DNA of 64,000 bases from Candidatus Rubrimentiphilum sp. (GTDB lineage Bacteria > Vulcanimicrobiota > Vulcanimicrobiia > Vulcanimicrobiales > Vulcanimicrobiaceae). Under the pieces are notes generated by a model. The model was given only the letters and a program-made list of their open reading frames with translations, was not told where the DNA came from and made no database searches. A program made the position numbers and the translations under genes. Positions 51,411-60,300 of the stretch are shown here, one piece after another; position 1 is the first letter of the stretch; the number at the start of each line of letters is the position of its first letter. The stretch is from NCBI GenBank assembly GCA_035710515.1, contig DASTDE010000003.1:186001-250000 (forward strand), given 5' to 3'.

Positions 51411-52394
51411 ATGGACCTTATCGTTCTGGGTGAGCGCGACGTGCACGAGCTGCTGCCGATCGCGGAGTGCATCAACGTCATGGACGGCGCGTTCCGGACC
51501 GTAGCTCGCGGCGGATTCATGCAGCCGCTGCGCTCGATCGCCTGGCAGCCGGACGGACGGGGCGCGATCGGAACGATGCCCGGTTTCTTGGCCGACCCGG
51601 ACGCGGTGGGCGCGAAAGTCATCACAGTCTTCCCGCAAAACCGCGCACTCGGACTCGAGTCCCATCAAGGCTCGGTCTTACTGCACGAAACTGCGACCGG
51701 AAAACCGCTGGCGATCGTCCATGCCGGCGCGGTTACGGCGATTCGCACCGCCGCCGTTAGCGCGCTGGCAACACGCATCCTCGCGGAAGAATCGGCAAGC
51801 CGGCTCGCGCTGCTCGGTTCGGGAACGCAGGCGCGCTCGCATTTGGAGGCGATGCTCGCGGTGCGGCCCATCAAGCACGTGAAAATCTGGAGCCGGACGG
51901 CGGCGAATGCTCGGGCCTTTGCGGAAACCGCGGGCGCCGAGTTTAAAGTCGAGATCGAGGTAACCGCCAGCGCGCGTGAAGCCGTGCGCGGCGCGCAGAT
52001 CGTCTGCACGGTTACCGCCGCTACCGCGCCGGTTCTCGAAGGCGCTTGGCTTGAGCCCGGGATGCACGTAAACGCCGCCGGTTCTTCCGTTCCGCCGTTT
52101 CGCGAATTGGACGCCGCAGTCGTCGAACGCAGCCGCATTTTCGTCGACAACCGCGAGTGCGTCCTGAACGAAGCCGACGATCTTCGCATTCCAATCGCCG
52201 AAGGTGCCATCGGCGTCGATCGCATCTTGGGCGACCTCGGGGAATTGGCTGCCGGAACGGTTCCGGGGCGCATATCGAGCAGCGACATCACGCTCTTTAA
52301 ATCCGTCGGTATGGCCATCGAGGACATCGCCGCCGCGCGAGAACTTCACCGGCGCGCCGTTCGCGAGGGGCGCGGCACGCGCGTGGACTACTGA
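51411..52394 (+). CDS. ornithine cyclodeaminase/mu-crystallin family protein
   Basis: The 327-residue protein has the family N-terminus MDLIVLGERDVHELLP, the substrate-binding GAVTAIRTAAVSALA, the NAD-binding LALLGSGTQARSHLEAM and the C-terminal VDRILGDLGELAAG. Members deaminate ornithine to proline or act on alanine, ketimine or similar imino acids using NAD(P). The substrate is unclear. It is followed after 5 bases by a PhyH dioxygenase, suggesting joint action on an amino-acid-derived compound. Confidence 0.88.
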   Translation: MDLIVLGERDVHELLPIAECINVMDGAFRTVARGGFMQPLRSIAWQPDGRGAIGTMPGFLADPDAVGAKVITVFPQNRALGLESHQGSVLLHETATGKPLAIVHAGAVTAIRTAAVSALATRILAEESASRLALLGSGTQARSHLEAMLAVRPIKHVKIWSRTAANARAFAETAGAEFKVEIEVTASAREAVRGAQIVCTVTAATAPVLEGAWLEPGMHVNAAGSSVPPFRELDAAVVERSRIFVDNRECVLNEADDLRIPIAEGAIGVDRILGDLGELAAGTVPGRISSSDITLFKSVGMAIEDIAAARELHRRAVREGRGTRVDY

Positions 52395-52399
52395 GCGCC

Positions 52400-53179
52400 A
52401 TGCGCCGCTTTTCCGAAGACGGTTATGCCGTCTTTCCGGGTTTTAAATCGCGCGACGAACTCGCCGCGCTCCGGCGCCGCGCCGAGGAGATCGCCGCAAG
52501 TTGCAGCTCCGGCCAGGTCTCGATCTTCAGCACCCGCGACCAGGCTGAAAAGTCCGACGAGTATTTCCTGACCTCCGGCGACAAAATTCGCTGCTTCTTC
52601 GAAGAGGACGGCCGGACGGTCAACAAGATCGGACATGCGATGCACGATCTGGATCCCGTGTTCGATCGATTCTCGCACGATGCGCGTTTGACGGAGATCG
52701 CAAGCGAGGCCGGCCTTGCGGAACCTGTGCTCTATCAGTCGATGTACATCTTCAAACAACCGCGCGTGGGCGGAGTCGTCGACTGGCACCAAGACGCTGC
52801 TTTCCTGCGCACCGATCCCACAAGCGTCACCGCATTCTGGTTCGCGCTCGACGACGCCGACCGCAGCAACGGCTGCCTATGGGTTCAGCCCGGCGGCCAC
52901 CGCTCGCCGCAGCGTAACCAATTCGTCGTGCGCGACGGTAAGGCGCAGCTCGAAACGTTGGATGACACGCCGTGGCCCACAACCGACGATGCGGTTCCCG
53001 TAGAAGTCGAATCCGGAACGCTGGTCGTCTTCAACGGTCTGCTGCCGCACTACAGCGCGCCCAACCGCTCCCAAAAACCGCGGCACGCCTATACTTTGCA
53101 CGCGGTCGACGCGCGCGCGACGTACGCGCCCGACAACTGGCTGCAGCGGCAGGAATTGCCGCTCCGCGGTTTTATTTAA
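52400..53179 (+). CDS. phytanoyl-CoA dioxygenase (PhyH) family protein
   Basis: The 259-residue non-heme iron, 2-oxoglutarate-dependent oxygenase has the metal-binding HxD in DWHQDAAF and the distal His in FNGLLPHYSAPNRS. CLWVQPGGHR lies between them. The family hydroxylates lipids, amino acids or small molecules. It is paired with the upstream ornithine-cyclodeaminase-like gene. Confidence 0.88.
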   Translation: MRRFSEDGYAVFPGFKSRDELAALRRRAEEIAASCSSGQVSIFSTRDQAEKSDEYFLTSGDKIRCFFEEDGRTVNKIGHAMHDLDPVFDRFSHDARLTEIASEAGLAEPVLYQSMYIFKQPRVGGVVDWHQDAAFLRTDPTSVTAFWFALDDADRSNGCLWVQPGGHRSPQRNQFVVRDGKAQLETLDDTPWPTTDDAVPVEVESGTLVVFNGLLPHYSAPNRSQKPRHAYTLHAVDARATYAPDNWLQRQELPLRGFI

Positions 53180-53210
53180 GGCGCAAGCTACTTCTTAGGG
53201 GGCACGGTAC

Positions 53211-53690
53211 ATGCGTCTATCTACCGCCTTATGTCTGCTGTCCATCGTCGCGCTGGCGGCGTGCGGATCGCAGAAGACCACAACGTACTCCACGAGCAAC
53301 GGCACCGCAACGGTGACCGACAACGGCAAGACAAAGACGCTCGAAACGAAGGAAGGCAAAATTACCGCCGGACAGGGCGCGGTTGACCTTTCGAAGCTCG
53401 GCGCACCGCTCTATCCGGGCGCCTCTCAAACCGAAGACAACAGCTCCGTTAGCGTAACAACGGCCAGCGGTTCGAGTTATATGGCGTCGTTTACTACGAA
53501 CGATTCTTTCGACAAAGTCTACTCCTGGTATCAAGGCAAGATGCCGAAGGGTTCTGAGAAGATGCACGTGAGCCAAGAGGGCGCCTCAATCGCGGAGTTC
53601 CTGACAGATGAAAACACCGCGAATCAAACGCTCGTCATGGTCACTTCAAAAGATAACCAAACGCAGATCGTCATAACCCACGGCAAGTAG
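53211..53690 (+). CDS. hypothetical lipoprotein
   Basis: The 159-residue protein has a lipoprotein signal with lipobox ALAAC (Cys about residue 19), a Thr/Ser-rich stretch and a C-terminal domain with YPGASQTEDNSSV, DKVYSWYQGKMPKG and TLVMVTSKDNQTQIVI. That pattern resembles the small beta-alpha domain of many bacterial lipoproteins of unknown role. A good AGGGGG site precedes the ATG. Confidence 0.75.
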   Translation: MRLSTALCLLSIVALAACGSQKTTTYSTSNGTATVTDNGKTKTLETKEGKITAGQGAVDLSKLGAPLYPGASQTEDNSSVSVTTASGSSYMASFTTNDSFDKVYSWYQGKMPKGSEKMHVSQEGASIAEFLTDENTANQTLVMVTSKDNQTQIVITHGK

Positions 53691-53697
53691 GCCCGCC

Positions 53698-54018
53698 ATT
53701 AACCTGCCGGAGCCGGTCGCCGCATATCTGGCTGCGGAAACCGCCAAGGATGCGGACGCGCAGAGTTCGTTGTTCACCGAAGACTCGTTGGTGCACGACG
53801 AAAACAACGATTACCGCGGACGCGATGCAATTCGCGCCTGGAAAAAGGCGGCTCAAGCGAAGTATCGGTACGAAACCGAGGCGCTCGATGCCTCGAGCAG
53901 CGGCAACACAACGACCGTGCGCGTCCGGTTAAGCGGGAACTTTCCCGGCAGCCCGGTCGAGGTCGACTACATCTTTACGCTTTCGGGCGATAAGATTGCG
54001 TCGTTAGTTATCGACTAG
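53698..54018 (+). CDS. SnoaL/NTF2-like domain protein, probable non-canonical ATT start
   Basis: The frame's first standard start is TTG 53770, which would remove the first helix of the fold. The reading continues upstream as NLPEPVAAYLAAETAKDADAQ, matching the usual SnoaL-like N-terminus, back to an ATT at 53698 seven bases after an AGG. ATT initiation (106 residues) is therefore proposed. The core has HDENNDYRGRDAIRAW and VDYIFTLSGDKI. These proteins are small cone-shaped folds of varied function. Confidence 0.6.
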   Translation: MNLPEPVAAYLAAETAKDADAQSSLFTEDSLVHDENNDYRGRDAIRAWKKAAQAKYRYETEALDASSSGNTTTVRVRLSGNFPGSPVEVDYIFTLSGDKIASLVID

Positions 54019-54306
54019 CTATTCGCTTAGACGCAGCGCGAGCCAGAAGGCCGGCGAGGCAGTGACGACCGCCGGCAGGCGCGACTGCTGGATCATGTAA
54101 TCCTCGGTCGCCTTCGGCCCGAGAATTTGGGTGCCGATGCCGACGTACGGATTAGACTTGGCCGCATGGAGTTGCGCGCCTAACCGGTATCCGAAGAACG
54201 CCGTGATGGCCAGATAAAAAGCGAGCATGTAAGCGACGATTCTGATGAAATCGCCCCACCCGCGCGGGGAGGTCGCGCCCTGAATGTCCGGTTCCGGCTT
54301 GCTCAT
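54019..54306 (-). CDS. hypothetical small membrane protein
   Basis: The 95-residue protein has one clear membrane helix (about residues 22-43, IVAYMLAFYLAITAFFGYRL) and a C-terminal region with TEDYMIQQSRLPAVV. I do not recognise the family. It abuts the convergent SnoaL-like gene without a gap and is divergent from the YCII gene, with a 51-base intergenic region. Confidence 0.55.
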   Translation of the reverse strand: MSKPEPDIQGATSPRGWGDFIRIVAYMLAFYLAITAFFGYRLGAQLHAAKSNPYVGIGTQILGPKATEDYMIQQSRLPAVVTASPAFWLALRLSE

Positions 54307-54357
54307 ACGTCTAGGGTTCAGCGCCGGAAACGGAGCACACTTTTAAAGGAGAAAAAC

Positions 54358-54693
54358 ATGAGTGAATTTGTCTATCTGTACCGCGGCGGTCAGCGCGCCG
54401 AGTCGCCGGCCGAAGGCGAAAAGGTGATGCAAAAATGGGTTGCCTGGATGGAAAACCTGGCCAAGAACGGTCACCTGAAGGACCGGGGCCAGCCGCTCGA
54501 GGCCGAGGGCAAGGTCGTCCGCGGCAAAGAGAAGCTCGTCACCGACGGGCCGTACCCGGAGTCAAAGGATCTGGTAGGCGGCTACACGCTCGTCGAAGCC
54601 AAAGATCTGGCGGAAGCCGCGGAGCTCTCGAAGGGCTGTCCGATCTTCGACTCCGATGGGTTGGTTGAAGTCCGCCCGGTCATGCAAATGTAG
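54358..54693 (+). CDS. YCII-related (DGPF) protein
   Basis: The 111-residue protein shows YLYRGGQRAESPAEGEKVMQ, KWVAWMENLAKNGHL and the defining VTDGPYPESKDLVGGY block. DGPF/YCII proteins are small alpha-beta dimers, regularly encoded next to ECF42 sigma factors, as here. The biochemical function is not established. An AAAGGAG site lies just upstream of the ATG. Confidence 0.88.
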   Translation: MSEFVYLYRGGQRAESPAEGEKVMQKWVAWMENLAKNGHLKDRGQPLEAEGKVVRGKEKLVTDGPYPESKDLVGGYTLVEAKDLAEAAELSKGCPIFDSDGLVEVRPVMQM

Positions 54694-55943
54694 TGAACCT
54701 CGACGAGAACCTGTTCCGGCGCGAATCCGGGCGTTTGGTAGCCGCCCTTACGCGCGTCTTCGGACTCGACAACCTCGCACTGGCGGAAGACGTCGCGCAA
54801 GACGCCTTCTGCCGTGCGTTGGAAGTCTGGAAACTGCGCGGCGTACCCGAGAATCCGTCCGCGTGGCTCATCACAACTGCCAAGAACCGCGCCATCGATC
54901 TCTTGCGGCGCGAGCGCATGGCCCGCAATCTCGTCCCCGAACTCGGCCGCCGCCTCGAGAGTGAGTGGACGCTGGTCCCAACGCTCAACGAATACTTCGG
55001 CGAAAGCGCGATTAAGGACGATCAGCTTCGCATGATGTTTTCGTGCTGCGATCCAAAGCTGTCCGAACAGGCGCAAGTTGCACTGATCCTCAATCTGCTG
55101 TGCGGTTTTACGGCCGGCGAAATCGCCGGCGCATTTTTCAATACTCGCGCCGCCGTCGAAAAACGCATCTCACGCGGAAAACAGGTCTTGGCGACGTCCA
55201 GGAAATTATTCGATTTGGCCGACCGCGACTTTTCGGCACGCCTGGACGCTGTGCGCCGCGCGCTCTACTTGCTCTTTAACGAAGGCTATCACGGCGCATC
55301 GGCGGAGTCCGCCGTGCGGGTCGACCTGTGCCGCGGCGCGATGCGCCTTGCCGTGGTTCTGCTCGAGCATCCACTTGCGGCGACACCGGCTACCTACGCG
55401 CTCTGCGCGCTGATGTGGCTGCACGCAGCTCGACTGCCTGCGCGGATCGATGGTGCGGGCAACTTGCGCTCATTGTTCGATCAAGATCGCTCGCGCTGGG
55501 ACAGCAGCCTGATTGCGAAAGGGCAAGAGTACCTCGATCTTTCGGCACGCGGCTCAGAGCTGACCGAGTATCATGTCGAAGCGGCGATCGCGTCGCTTCA
55601 CTCGAACGCGGCACGCGCCGAAGATACGAACTGGCAGAAAATCGTATCGATGTACGATACCTTGATGCAGATCCGCCCTTCCCCTGTGGTCGCGTTGAAT
55701 CGCGCCATCGCCGTAGCGCAAATCGAAGGCCCCGAGCGCGGGCTTGAGGAGATTCGTGCGATCGCCCATAGCGACCGCCTGGCGAGCTATCCATTTTATT
55801 CGGCTGCGCTCGGCGAGCTTGAGCTGCGCAGAGGTGAGAATGACAGCGCACGCAAGCACTTCCAAGCCGCGCTCGAGCTCGCGCGCAATCCCACGGAACG
55901 GCAATACCTCGAGCTGCGCGTCCGCGCCGCGAACCCGAACTAA
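54693..55943 (+). CDS. ECF42-type RNA polymerase sigma factor with C-terminal TPR extension
   Basis: The GTG start shares one base with the YCII stop (TAGTG). The 416-residue protein has sigma region 2 (NLALAEDVAQDAFCRALEVW, ITTAKNRAIDLLRRER), region 4 (LILNLLCGFTAGEIAGAFF) and a ~200-residue C-terminal helical extension with ALNRAIAVAQIEGPERGLEEI. The long extension and YCII partner define the ECF42 group, where the C-terminal domain replaces an anti-sigma factor. Confidence 0.9.
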   Translation: MNLDENLFRRESGRLVAALTRVFGLDNLALAEDVAQDAFCRALEVWKLRGVPENPSAWLITTAKNRAIDLLRRERMARNLVPELGRRLESEWTLVPTLNEYFGESAIKDDQLRMMFSCCDPKLSEQAQVALILNLLCGFTAGEIAGAFFNTRAAVEKRISRGKQVLATSRKLFDLADRDFSARLDAVRRALYLLFNEGYHGASAESAVRVDLCRGAMRLAVVLLEHPLAATPATYALCALMWLHAARLPARIDGAGNLRSLFDQDRSRWDSSLIAKGQEYLDLSARGSELTEYHVEAAIASLHSNAARAEDTNWQKIVSMYDTLMQIRPSPVVALNRAIAVAQIEGPERGLEEIRAIAHSDRLASYPFYSAALGELELRRGENDSARKHFQAALELARNPTERQYLELRVRAANPN

Positions 55944-57158
55944 CTAAGCCGTCTTGCAGAAGGCTCGATAATCGCGTTTGTTCTGTTTCGAGTACGATCG
56001 AGCGAACCGGATGCAGGCCTTTTCGAACCGGTGGTCCGTCTCCAGGAGATCGGCAATCGCGCCCGCGTCGCCGCTGCGCGCATGCGCCCGCGCGAGCGTC
56101 CAGGCACAATGAGCGACGTAGTCAACGAACTCGCGCGTGCGCAGAGTCCGCAGATTAACCGAGACTTTCATATCATGATGTTGCCGGACGTAATAATCCC
56201 GCCCCGCCTCGTCGCGCATCCAGCCTAAGAAGATATCGCTGGCCGCTTGCATCAAGCGCTGACCTGCAACGACGCGTTGTCCCGCGTTTGGATAGACGCT
56301 TCGCTCGAGATATCTTTCCAGCACGGAAGCAGTCGCTTCTTTCACTTGCAGCACGAGCGGGTCGCTTCGGTCCGCGACGGCTAGCGCAACGTAGCAGCGC
56401 AGGCCGACGCTGCCGATTCCGGCGACCTTTATGGCGACGTCGGCCAACTCGTACCGCGCGCTTAGCACTTGAATGTGCGGCGGGAGCGTCGCCTGATAGA
56501 TGGTTACCAGAGAGCGCGCCTGAACCGCCTGTGCGTCTTGCCGTGTGAGCCGCTGAAGAGTGGGCGGGTCGCTTCGGAAGCAGAGCGCGCCGTCCTCGTC
56601 GCGCACAAGTTTCGTCGAAGGATGTTCGGGATTGCCGATCTTTCCGCGCTTCCGAAGTGCGATGAGATGTTTGACGTTCATGCGCGAATACCACACTTCG
56701 AGCGGCGATGACCGCGCAAAGCGCCGCATGGCCTCGCGATAAGCACGCACGCCGGCGACGATCGCCTCAGTTCGGCCATCGCGCTTAATGCCGCAGTCCC
56801 GGCCCGCGATCTCCACGCTCGCCAATAGCCGAAGCGCGTCCCACTCCCACGGTCCGGGAAGCGTTTCGTCGAAATCGCTAACGTCGAAGATGAGCCGTCG
56901 CTCCGGAGTCGCGAAACCGCCGAAGTTCAGCAGATGCGCGTCGCCGCACAACTGCACGTTCAATCCGGTGGTCGGAATCGCTGCTATGTCGGAAGCCATG
57001 ATTGCAGCGGCGCCGCGAAAAAAATCAAACGGTGACGCGCGCATGCGCTCGTGCCGAATCGTCAGAAGCTCGGGAACTCGGCCTCGCTCTTGCTCGCGCA
57101 ACAGCTCGAGCGGGTCCGGGCGGTCCTTAGCGGGCTCCCATTTCTCGATTGTCTCCAA
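55944..57158 (-). CDS. DUF2252 family protein
   Basis: The 404-residue protein begins with MRASPFDFFRGAA-type family sequence near residue 40. It contains QLCGDAHLLNFGGF and IFDVSDFDETLPGPW, the kinase-like loop motifs of DUF2252, and later GIGSVGLRCYVAL and VNLRTLRTREFVDYV. No function is demonstrated for the family; a phosphotransferase-like fold is suggested by the GDxHxxN and DFD motifs. The stop lies one base after the convergent sigma-factor stop. Confidence 0.9.
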   Translation of the reverse strand: METIEKWEPAKDRPDPLELLREQERGRVPELLTIRHERMRASPFDFFRGAAAIMASDIAAIPTTGLNVQLCGDAHLLNFGGFATPERRLIFDVSDFDETLPGPWEWDALRLLASVEIAGRDCGIKRDGRTEAIVAGVRAYREAMRRFARSSPLEVWYSRMNVKHLIALRKRGKIGNPEHPSTKLVRDEDGALCFRSDPPTLQRLTRQDAQAVQARSLVTIYQATLPPHIQVLSARYELADVAIKVAGIGSVGLRCYVALAVADRSDPLVLQVKEATASVLERYLERSVYPNAGQRVVAGQRLMQAASDIFLGWMRDEAGRDYYVRQHHDMKVSVNLRTLRTREFVDYVAHCAWTLARAHARSGDAGAIADLLETDHRFEKACIRFARSYSKQNKRDYRAFCKTA

Positions 57159-57200
57159 CCTCCGGCGAAACGCGTTCGTATCGCCTAGCGGAGACTCCCG

Positions 57201-58370
57201 TTAGCTCGCCGGACAGTTCCCTGACGCCGGTTTGCCTGCCAGGCGATCGGATATCCACGCACTTACGCTATCCGAGCTGAGCGCCATCACCGAACCATGC
57301 GTGGCGCCCTGCACCGCATCAAGTTCAAGCCGCGACCCGTTTCTACACAATACCGAACGCAGCACGACCGAGTTTTGATACGGAACAACCATGTCGTTCG
57401 TGCCTTGTTCGACGAGCACGGGTCCTTCCAAATGCCACGTCAGCGGCTCGTTCGCGATAAAGTCTTGCATCAGCGCGCTCGATCGGGCGTTCGGCTGAAA
57501 AATATCGGCAGGCGGGATGCTCGTCCAAGCTGCCGAGCTCATGAGCGCCACGTCGCACTCGCTTTGAAGCGACGGCAGCAGCGCCATGCCTTTAGGAGTC
57601 AACACCGTCTTGAGATCGACGTGCGGATCCGTCGACGCGATCCCAGCGATCATCATGCCGAGAAGCGGCAACATTGTCGTGGGCTGCGTGCTGACGCTTG
57701 TCTCTCCGAAAAAATCGGAGATGTCCGAGCCGGGCGCGTACGCGACGACGCCCAAAAGATGCAGCTCGGGCGCCCACGACCGTCCCGTCACCGCGGCATA
57801 TAACGCGACGGTCCCGCCCTCCGAATGTCCCATCGCGATCCAGCGATCGCCGATGTCGGGATTGAGATGCCTAGCCGCGCGAACGATATCGATGACGTCG
57901 TGCGCACCCGATCCGCTGGCGAAGTATGGATGTACGCCTGGCGTCCCGATGCCTTCGTAATCGGTTTGCACAACCGCGAAGCCACGTGAGATCCACTGCT
58001 CCAGAAAACGTTGTTCGCCGTTTTGTACTGCGGCTTTAGAGGGCGCGCACTGGGGTGCATTGCCCGTCGTTCCGTGGGCCCAACTAATCACCGGCCATCC
58101 ACCGGGCGGGGGCGACCCTTTGGGAATTGCAATCGTTCCTGAAACGGCAACGTCGCGTCCGGCAGCCGAGACAGTGTGGTAGAGCGCGAGCGTGTTCGAC
58201 GCTGCATTTTTCAGCAGCGAGCCGCCGGTAAACGGTCGCGACCAGATGACGGTGCCGGGCGGCGCACTCGGCAGAGGTGATGGAACATCGTACAACGCCG
58301 AACCGGTTGTGGCCAGCCAGAAAATGGCGCACACCATCGCGCCGCCGGCCCGAAGTACAGGCTGCATCAT
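57201..58370 (-). CDS. exported alpha/beta-hydrolase (secretory lipase family)
   Basis: A signal peptide (about residues 1-25) precedes an alpha/beta-hydrolase with the nucleophile elbow MGHSEGGTVALY near residue 180. SWAHGTTGNAPQCAPS and VLVEQGTNDMVVPYQNS (acid region) match the LIP-type secretory lipases and esterases. The His is in GATHGSV. The protein is 389 residues. It would hydrolyse esters outside the cytoplasm. Confidence 0.85.
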   Translation of the reverse strand: MMQPVLRAGGAMVCAIFWLATTGSALYDVPSPLPSAPPGTVIWSRPFTGGSLLKNAASNTLALYHTVSAAGRDVAVSGTIAIPKGSPPPGGWPVISWAHGTTGNAPQCAPSKAAVQNGEQRFLEQWISRGFAVVQTDYEGIGTPGVHPYFASGSGAHDVIDIVRAARHLNPDIGDRWIAMGHSEGGTVALYAAVTGRSWAPELHLLGVVAYAPGSDISDFFGETSVSTQPTTMLPLLGMMIAGIASTDPHVDLKTVLTPKGMALLPSLQSECDVALMSSAAWTSIPPADIFQPNARSSALMQDFIANEPLTWHLEGPVLVEQGTNDMVVPYQNSVVLRSVLCRNGSRLELDAVQGATHGSVMALSSDSVSAWISDRLAGKPASGNCPAS

Positions 58371-58402
58371 GGTGAATTACGCCCTAATCGCCACGTCTGT
58401 GA

Positions 58403-59842
58403 CTACGATGGTGGAATCGCCTCGGGGAACGTAAATACGCCGGACGGATCGACACGCCGCTTGATCGCTTCGAGTCTTTCGAGATTTGCGCCATGATAGG
58501 CGGCCTTCCAATCGGTCAGCGACGGGTCGATAAAGTTTTGGTACGCACCGCCTTTGGCAATCGGGACAATCGCTTCGTAGAAGTCGTTTAGCCACAACAA
58601 ATTGCGCTGCAATGCAGCATGCGGCGTGTTGTGATCCCAGTACATGTCGATGGAGCCAAGCCACCGGCTCTGCCTGTGCACGAACGCCGTTTCGCCCGGC
58701 TTCTTCTCGTTAACGGCGCCGCCGGTTTGAAAAACCTTGAAGGTTGCCGATTTCCCGGTTTGCGGATATTTTCGCAGCCACTCGAAGATGACTGCGACGG
58801 CTCGATGATCGATGGCCTGGTTGAAGAATCGCGAGCGCTCTTGGTAATAGGCGGGCGGCCCTGCCTCGGAGAGCACTTGCTGCGCTTTCCAATACTGGCC
58901 ACTTGTAAAGGTGCCGGCCGGAGGCGCGATCGCATAGGCGCCGGCAAGCAGCTCGCGCAGCATGGCCGGCGTACCGGCGAACTGCGCGAGCAATTGAACC
59001 TTCATTCCTGATGAAGCGGTCGGCGCACTTGCCGAGACCTTCGATCCGAGCGTCTTGGGAGCTCCTTCAAGCGCATTGACGAGACTCGCGAAAACGCGCT
59101 CTTGCTCTTTGTCCCAATGCAGATTGCAAACCGTAAGCGGACCCACTTCAAACGCTTGAAACGTAAATGACGTGTTGATCCCAAAGTTTCCGCCGCCTGC
59201 ACCGCGGCAAGCCCACAAAAGATCGTCGTCGCCGGTAAGCGGCCGGATCGTTCCGTCGGCGAGAACGATTTCGGTTGCAACCATGTGATCGCAGGTCAGA
59301 CCGTGGGCGCGCATGTTGAAGCCGATGCCGCCGCCGAGAGCAAGGCCCGCGATCCCGACGCCTTCGCAGCGGCCGTGTGTGATTGCGATATTGCGGTTCC
59401 TGAAATGTTCGAACACATCGGCGTTCAAGGCGCCGCCGCCGAGGACCGTAATACCGGTGCCCTCGTCGAGCGAGACGCTGTTCATCTCGCGCAGGTCGAT
59501 CATCAAACCGGTGGTCGTCGAATAGCCGGCGTACGAGTGACCGCCGGAACGAGCCACGATCGGGACGCCGTTCTCGCGAGCCCAGCGAATTGCGGCGCTT
59601 ACATCGCGCGCGCTCTTGCACATCGCGATGCCCGCCGGGCGGAGCGCGGAATACCGCAGGTTTTTCGGAAGCGCCAGTTCAGCGAATCCGCGATCGCCCG
59701 GCAGCACGACGCTTCCCGAAATCCGGTGCGCAAGCGCCTGCCAAGGCAGCCTGCGAGTCGCGGCGAGCAGTTCCACTCCGCCCGCGCCGAGCGCGGCAGC
59801 GCTCGCGGCGCCGCTGAGAAAGTCGCGCCGGTTTAGCACCAA
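58403..59842 (-). CDS. Tat-exported FAD-dependent oxidase (berberine-bridge-enzyme-like)
   Basis: The N-terminus NRRDFLSGAASAAALGAG is a twin-arginine signal. The FAD domain has the histidyl-FAD site SGGHSYAGYS and the cysteinyl-FAD site HGRCEGVGIAGLALGGG, so bicovalent FAD attachment is likely. The BBE C-terminal motif is present (YHGANLERLEAIKRRVDP). Such enzymes oxidise sugars, alcohols or alkaloid-like substrates and reduce oxygen. The stop is 32 bases from the lipase gene start, suggesting co-transcription. Confidence 0.92.
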   Translation of the reverse strand: MVLNRRDFLSGAASAAALGAGGVELLAATRRLPWQALAHRISGSVVLPGDRGFAELALPKNLRYSALRPAGIAMCKSARDVSAAIRWARENGVPIVARSGGHSYAGYSTTTGLMIDLREMNSVSLDEGTGITVLGGGALNADVFEHFRNRNIAITHGRCEGVGIAGLALGGGIGFNMRAHGLTCDHMVATEIVLADGTIRPLTGDDDLLWACRGAGGGNFGINTSFTFQAFEVGPLTVCNLHWDKEQERVFASLVNALEGAPKTLGSKVSASAPTASSGMKVQLLAQFAGTPAMLRELLAGAYAIAPPAGTFTSGQYWKAQQVLSEAGPPAYYQERSRFFNQAIDHRAVAVIFEWLRKYPQTGKSATFKVFQTGGAVNEKKPGETAFVHRQSRWLGSIDMYWDHNTPHAALQRNLLWLNDFYEAIVPIAKGGAYQNFIDPSLTDWKAAYHGANLERLEAIKRRVDPSGVFTFPEAIPPS

Positions 59843-59854
59843 CCTAGCCGAGAG

Positions 59855-60220
59855 CTAGTTGTGGTAAAAGCGGTACGAGTCGGCGTCGTTCCCGACGGCC
59901 CAAAACTCAATACCGTTCCGCCACACGTCGGTGTACACGGAATCGTATTCGACCGGTCCCGAACAACTGGGGCCTTGCCTCGGACCCTTGTAAAACTGCG
60001 CGTGGATCTCCTTAGGTTCTTCCTGAAGCGGATCCGAGTACGTGGAATGCGGCGCGACGCAGACGCCGTGATAGTCCTTGAAGATGCTCCAAATGAGGGT
60101 TAAATGGACGTACGCGTTGCTGTCGTTCTTGAATCGCAATGTCGCTGCCTGAGCCGGCTTCGCAAACGAGCCGATCAGAATGCAAAGAACAACAAGACCT
60201 GTCAGTAGACGTCTCTTCAT
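59855..60220 (-). CDS. hypothetical exported protein
   Basis: The 121-residue product has a signal peptide ending AQA (about residue 25) and a compact domain with LRFKNDSNAYVHLTLIW, GVCVAPHSTYSD and CSGPVEYDSVYTDVW. Two Cys in the mature part may form a disulfide. I do not recognise the family. ATG 60220 was chosen because it begins the signal peptide; the longer frame overlaps the divergent gene's leader. Confidence 0.6.
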   Translation of the reverse strand: MKRRLLTGLVVLCILIGSFAKPAQAATLRFKNDSNAYVHLTLIWSIFKDYHGVCVAPHSTYSDPLQEEPKEIHAQFYKGPRQGPSCSGPVEYDSVYTDVWRNGIEFWAVGNDADSYRFYHN

Positions 60221-60300
60221 GGGAAGCGCTTCGCCGGGGCCGCGGCAATTCCCTAAGGACCATAGGACCCCGGCGCCAAGGCAGCAAAGGCGGCCCGTCC

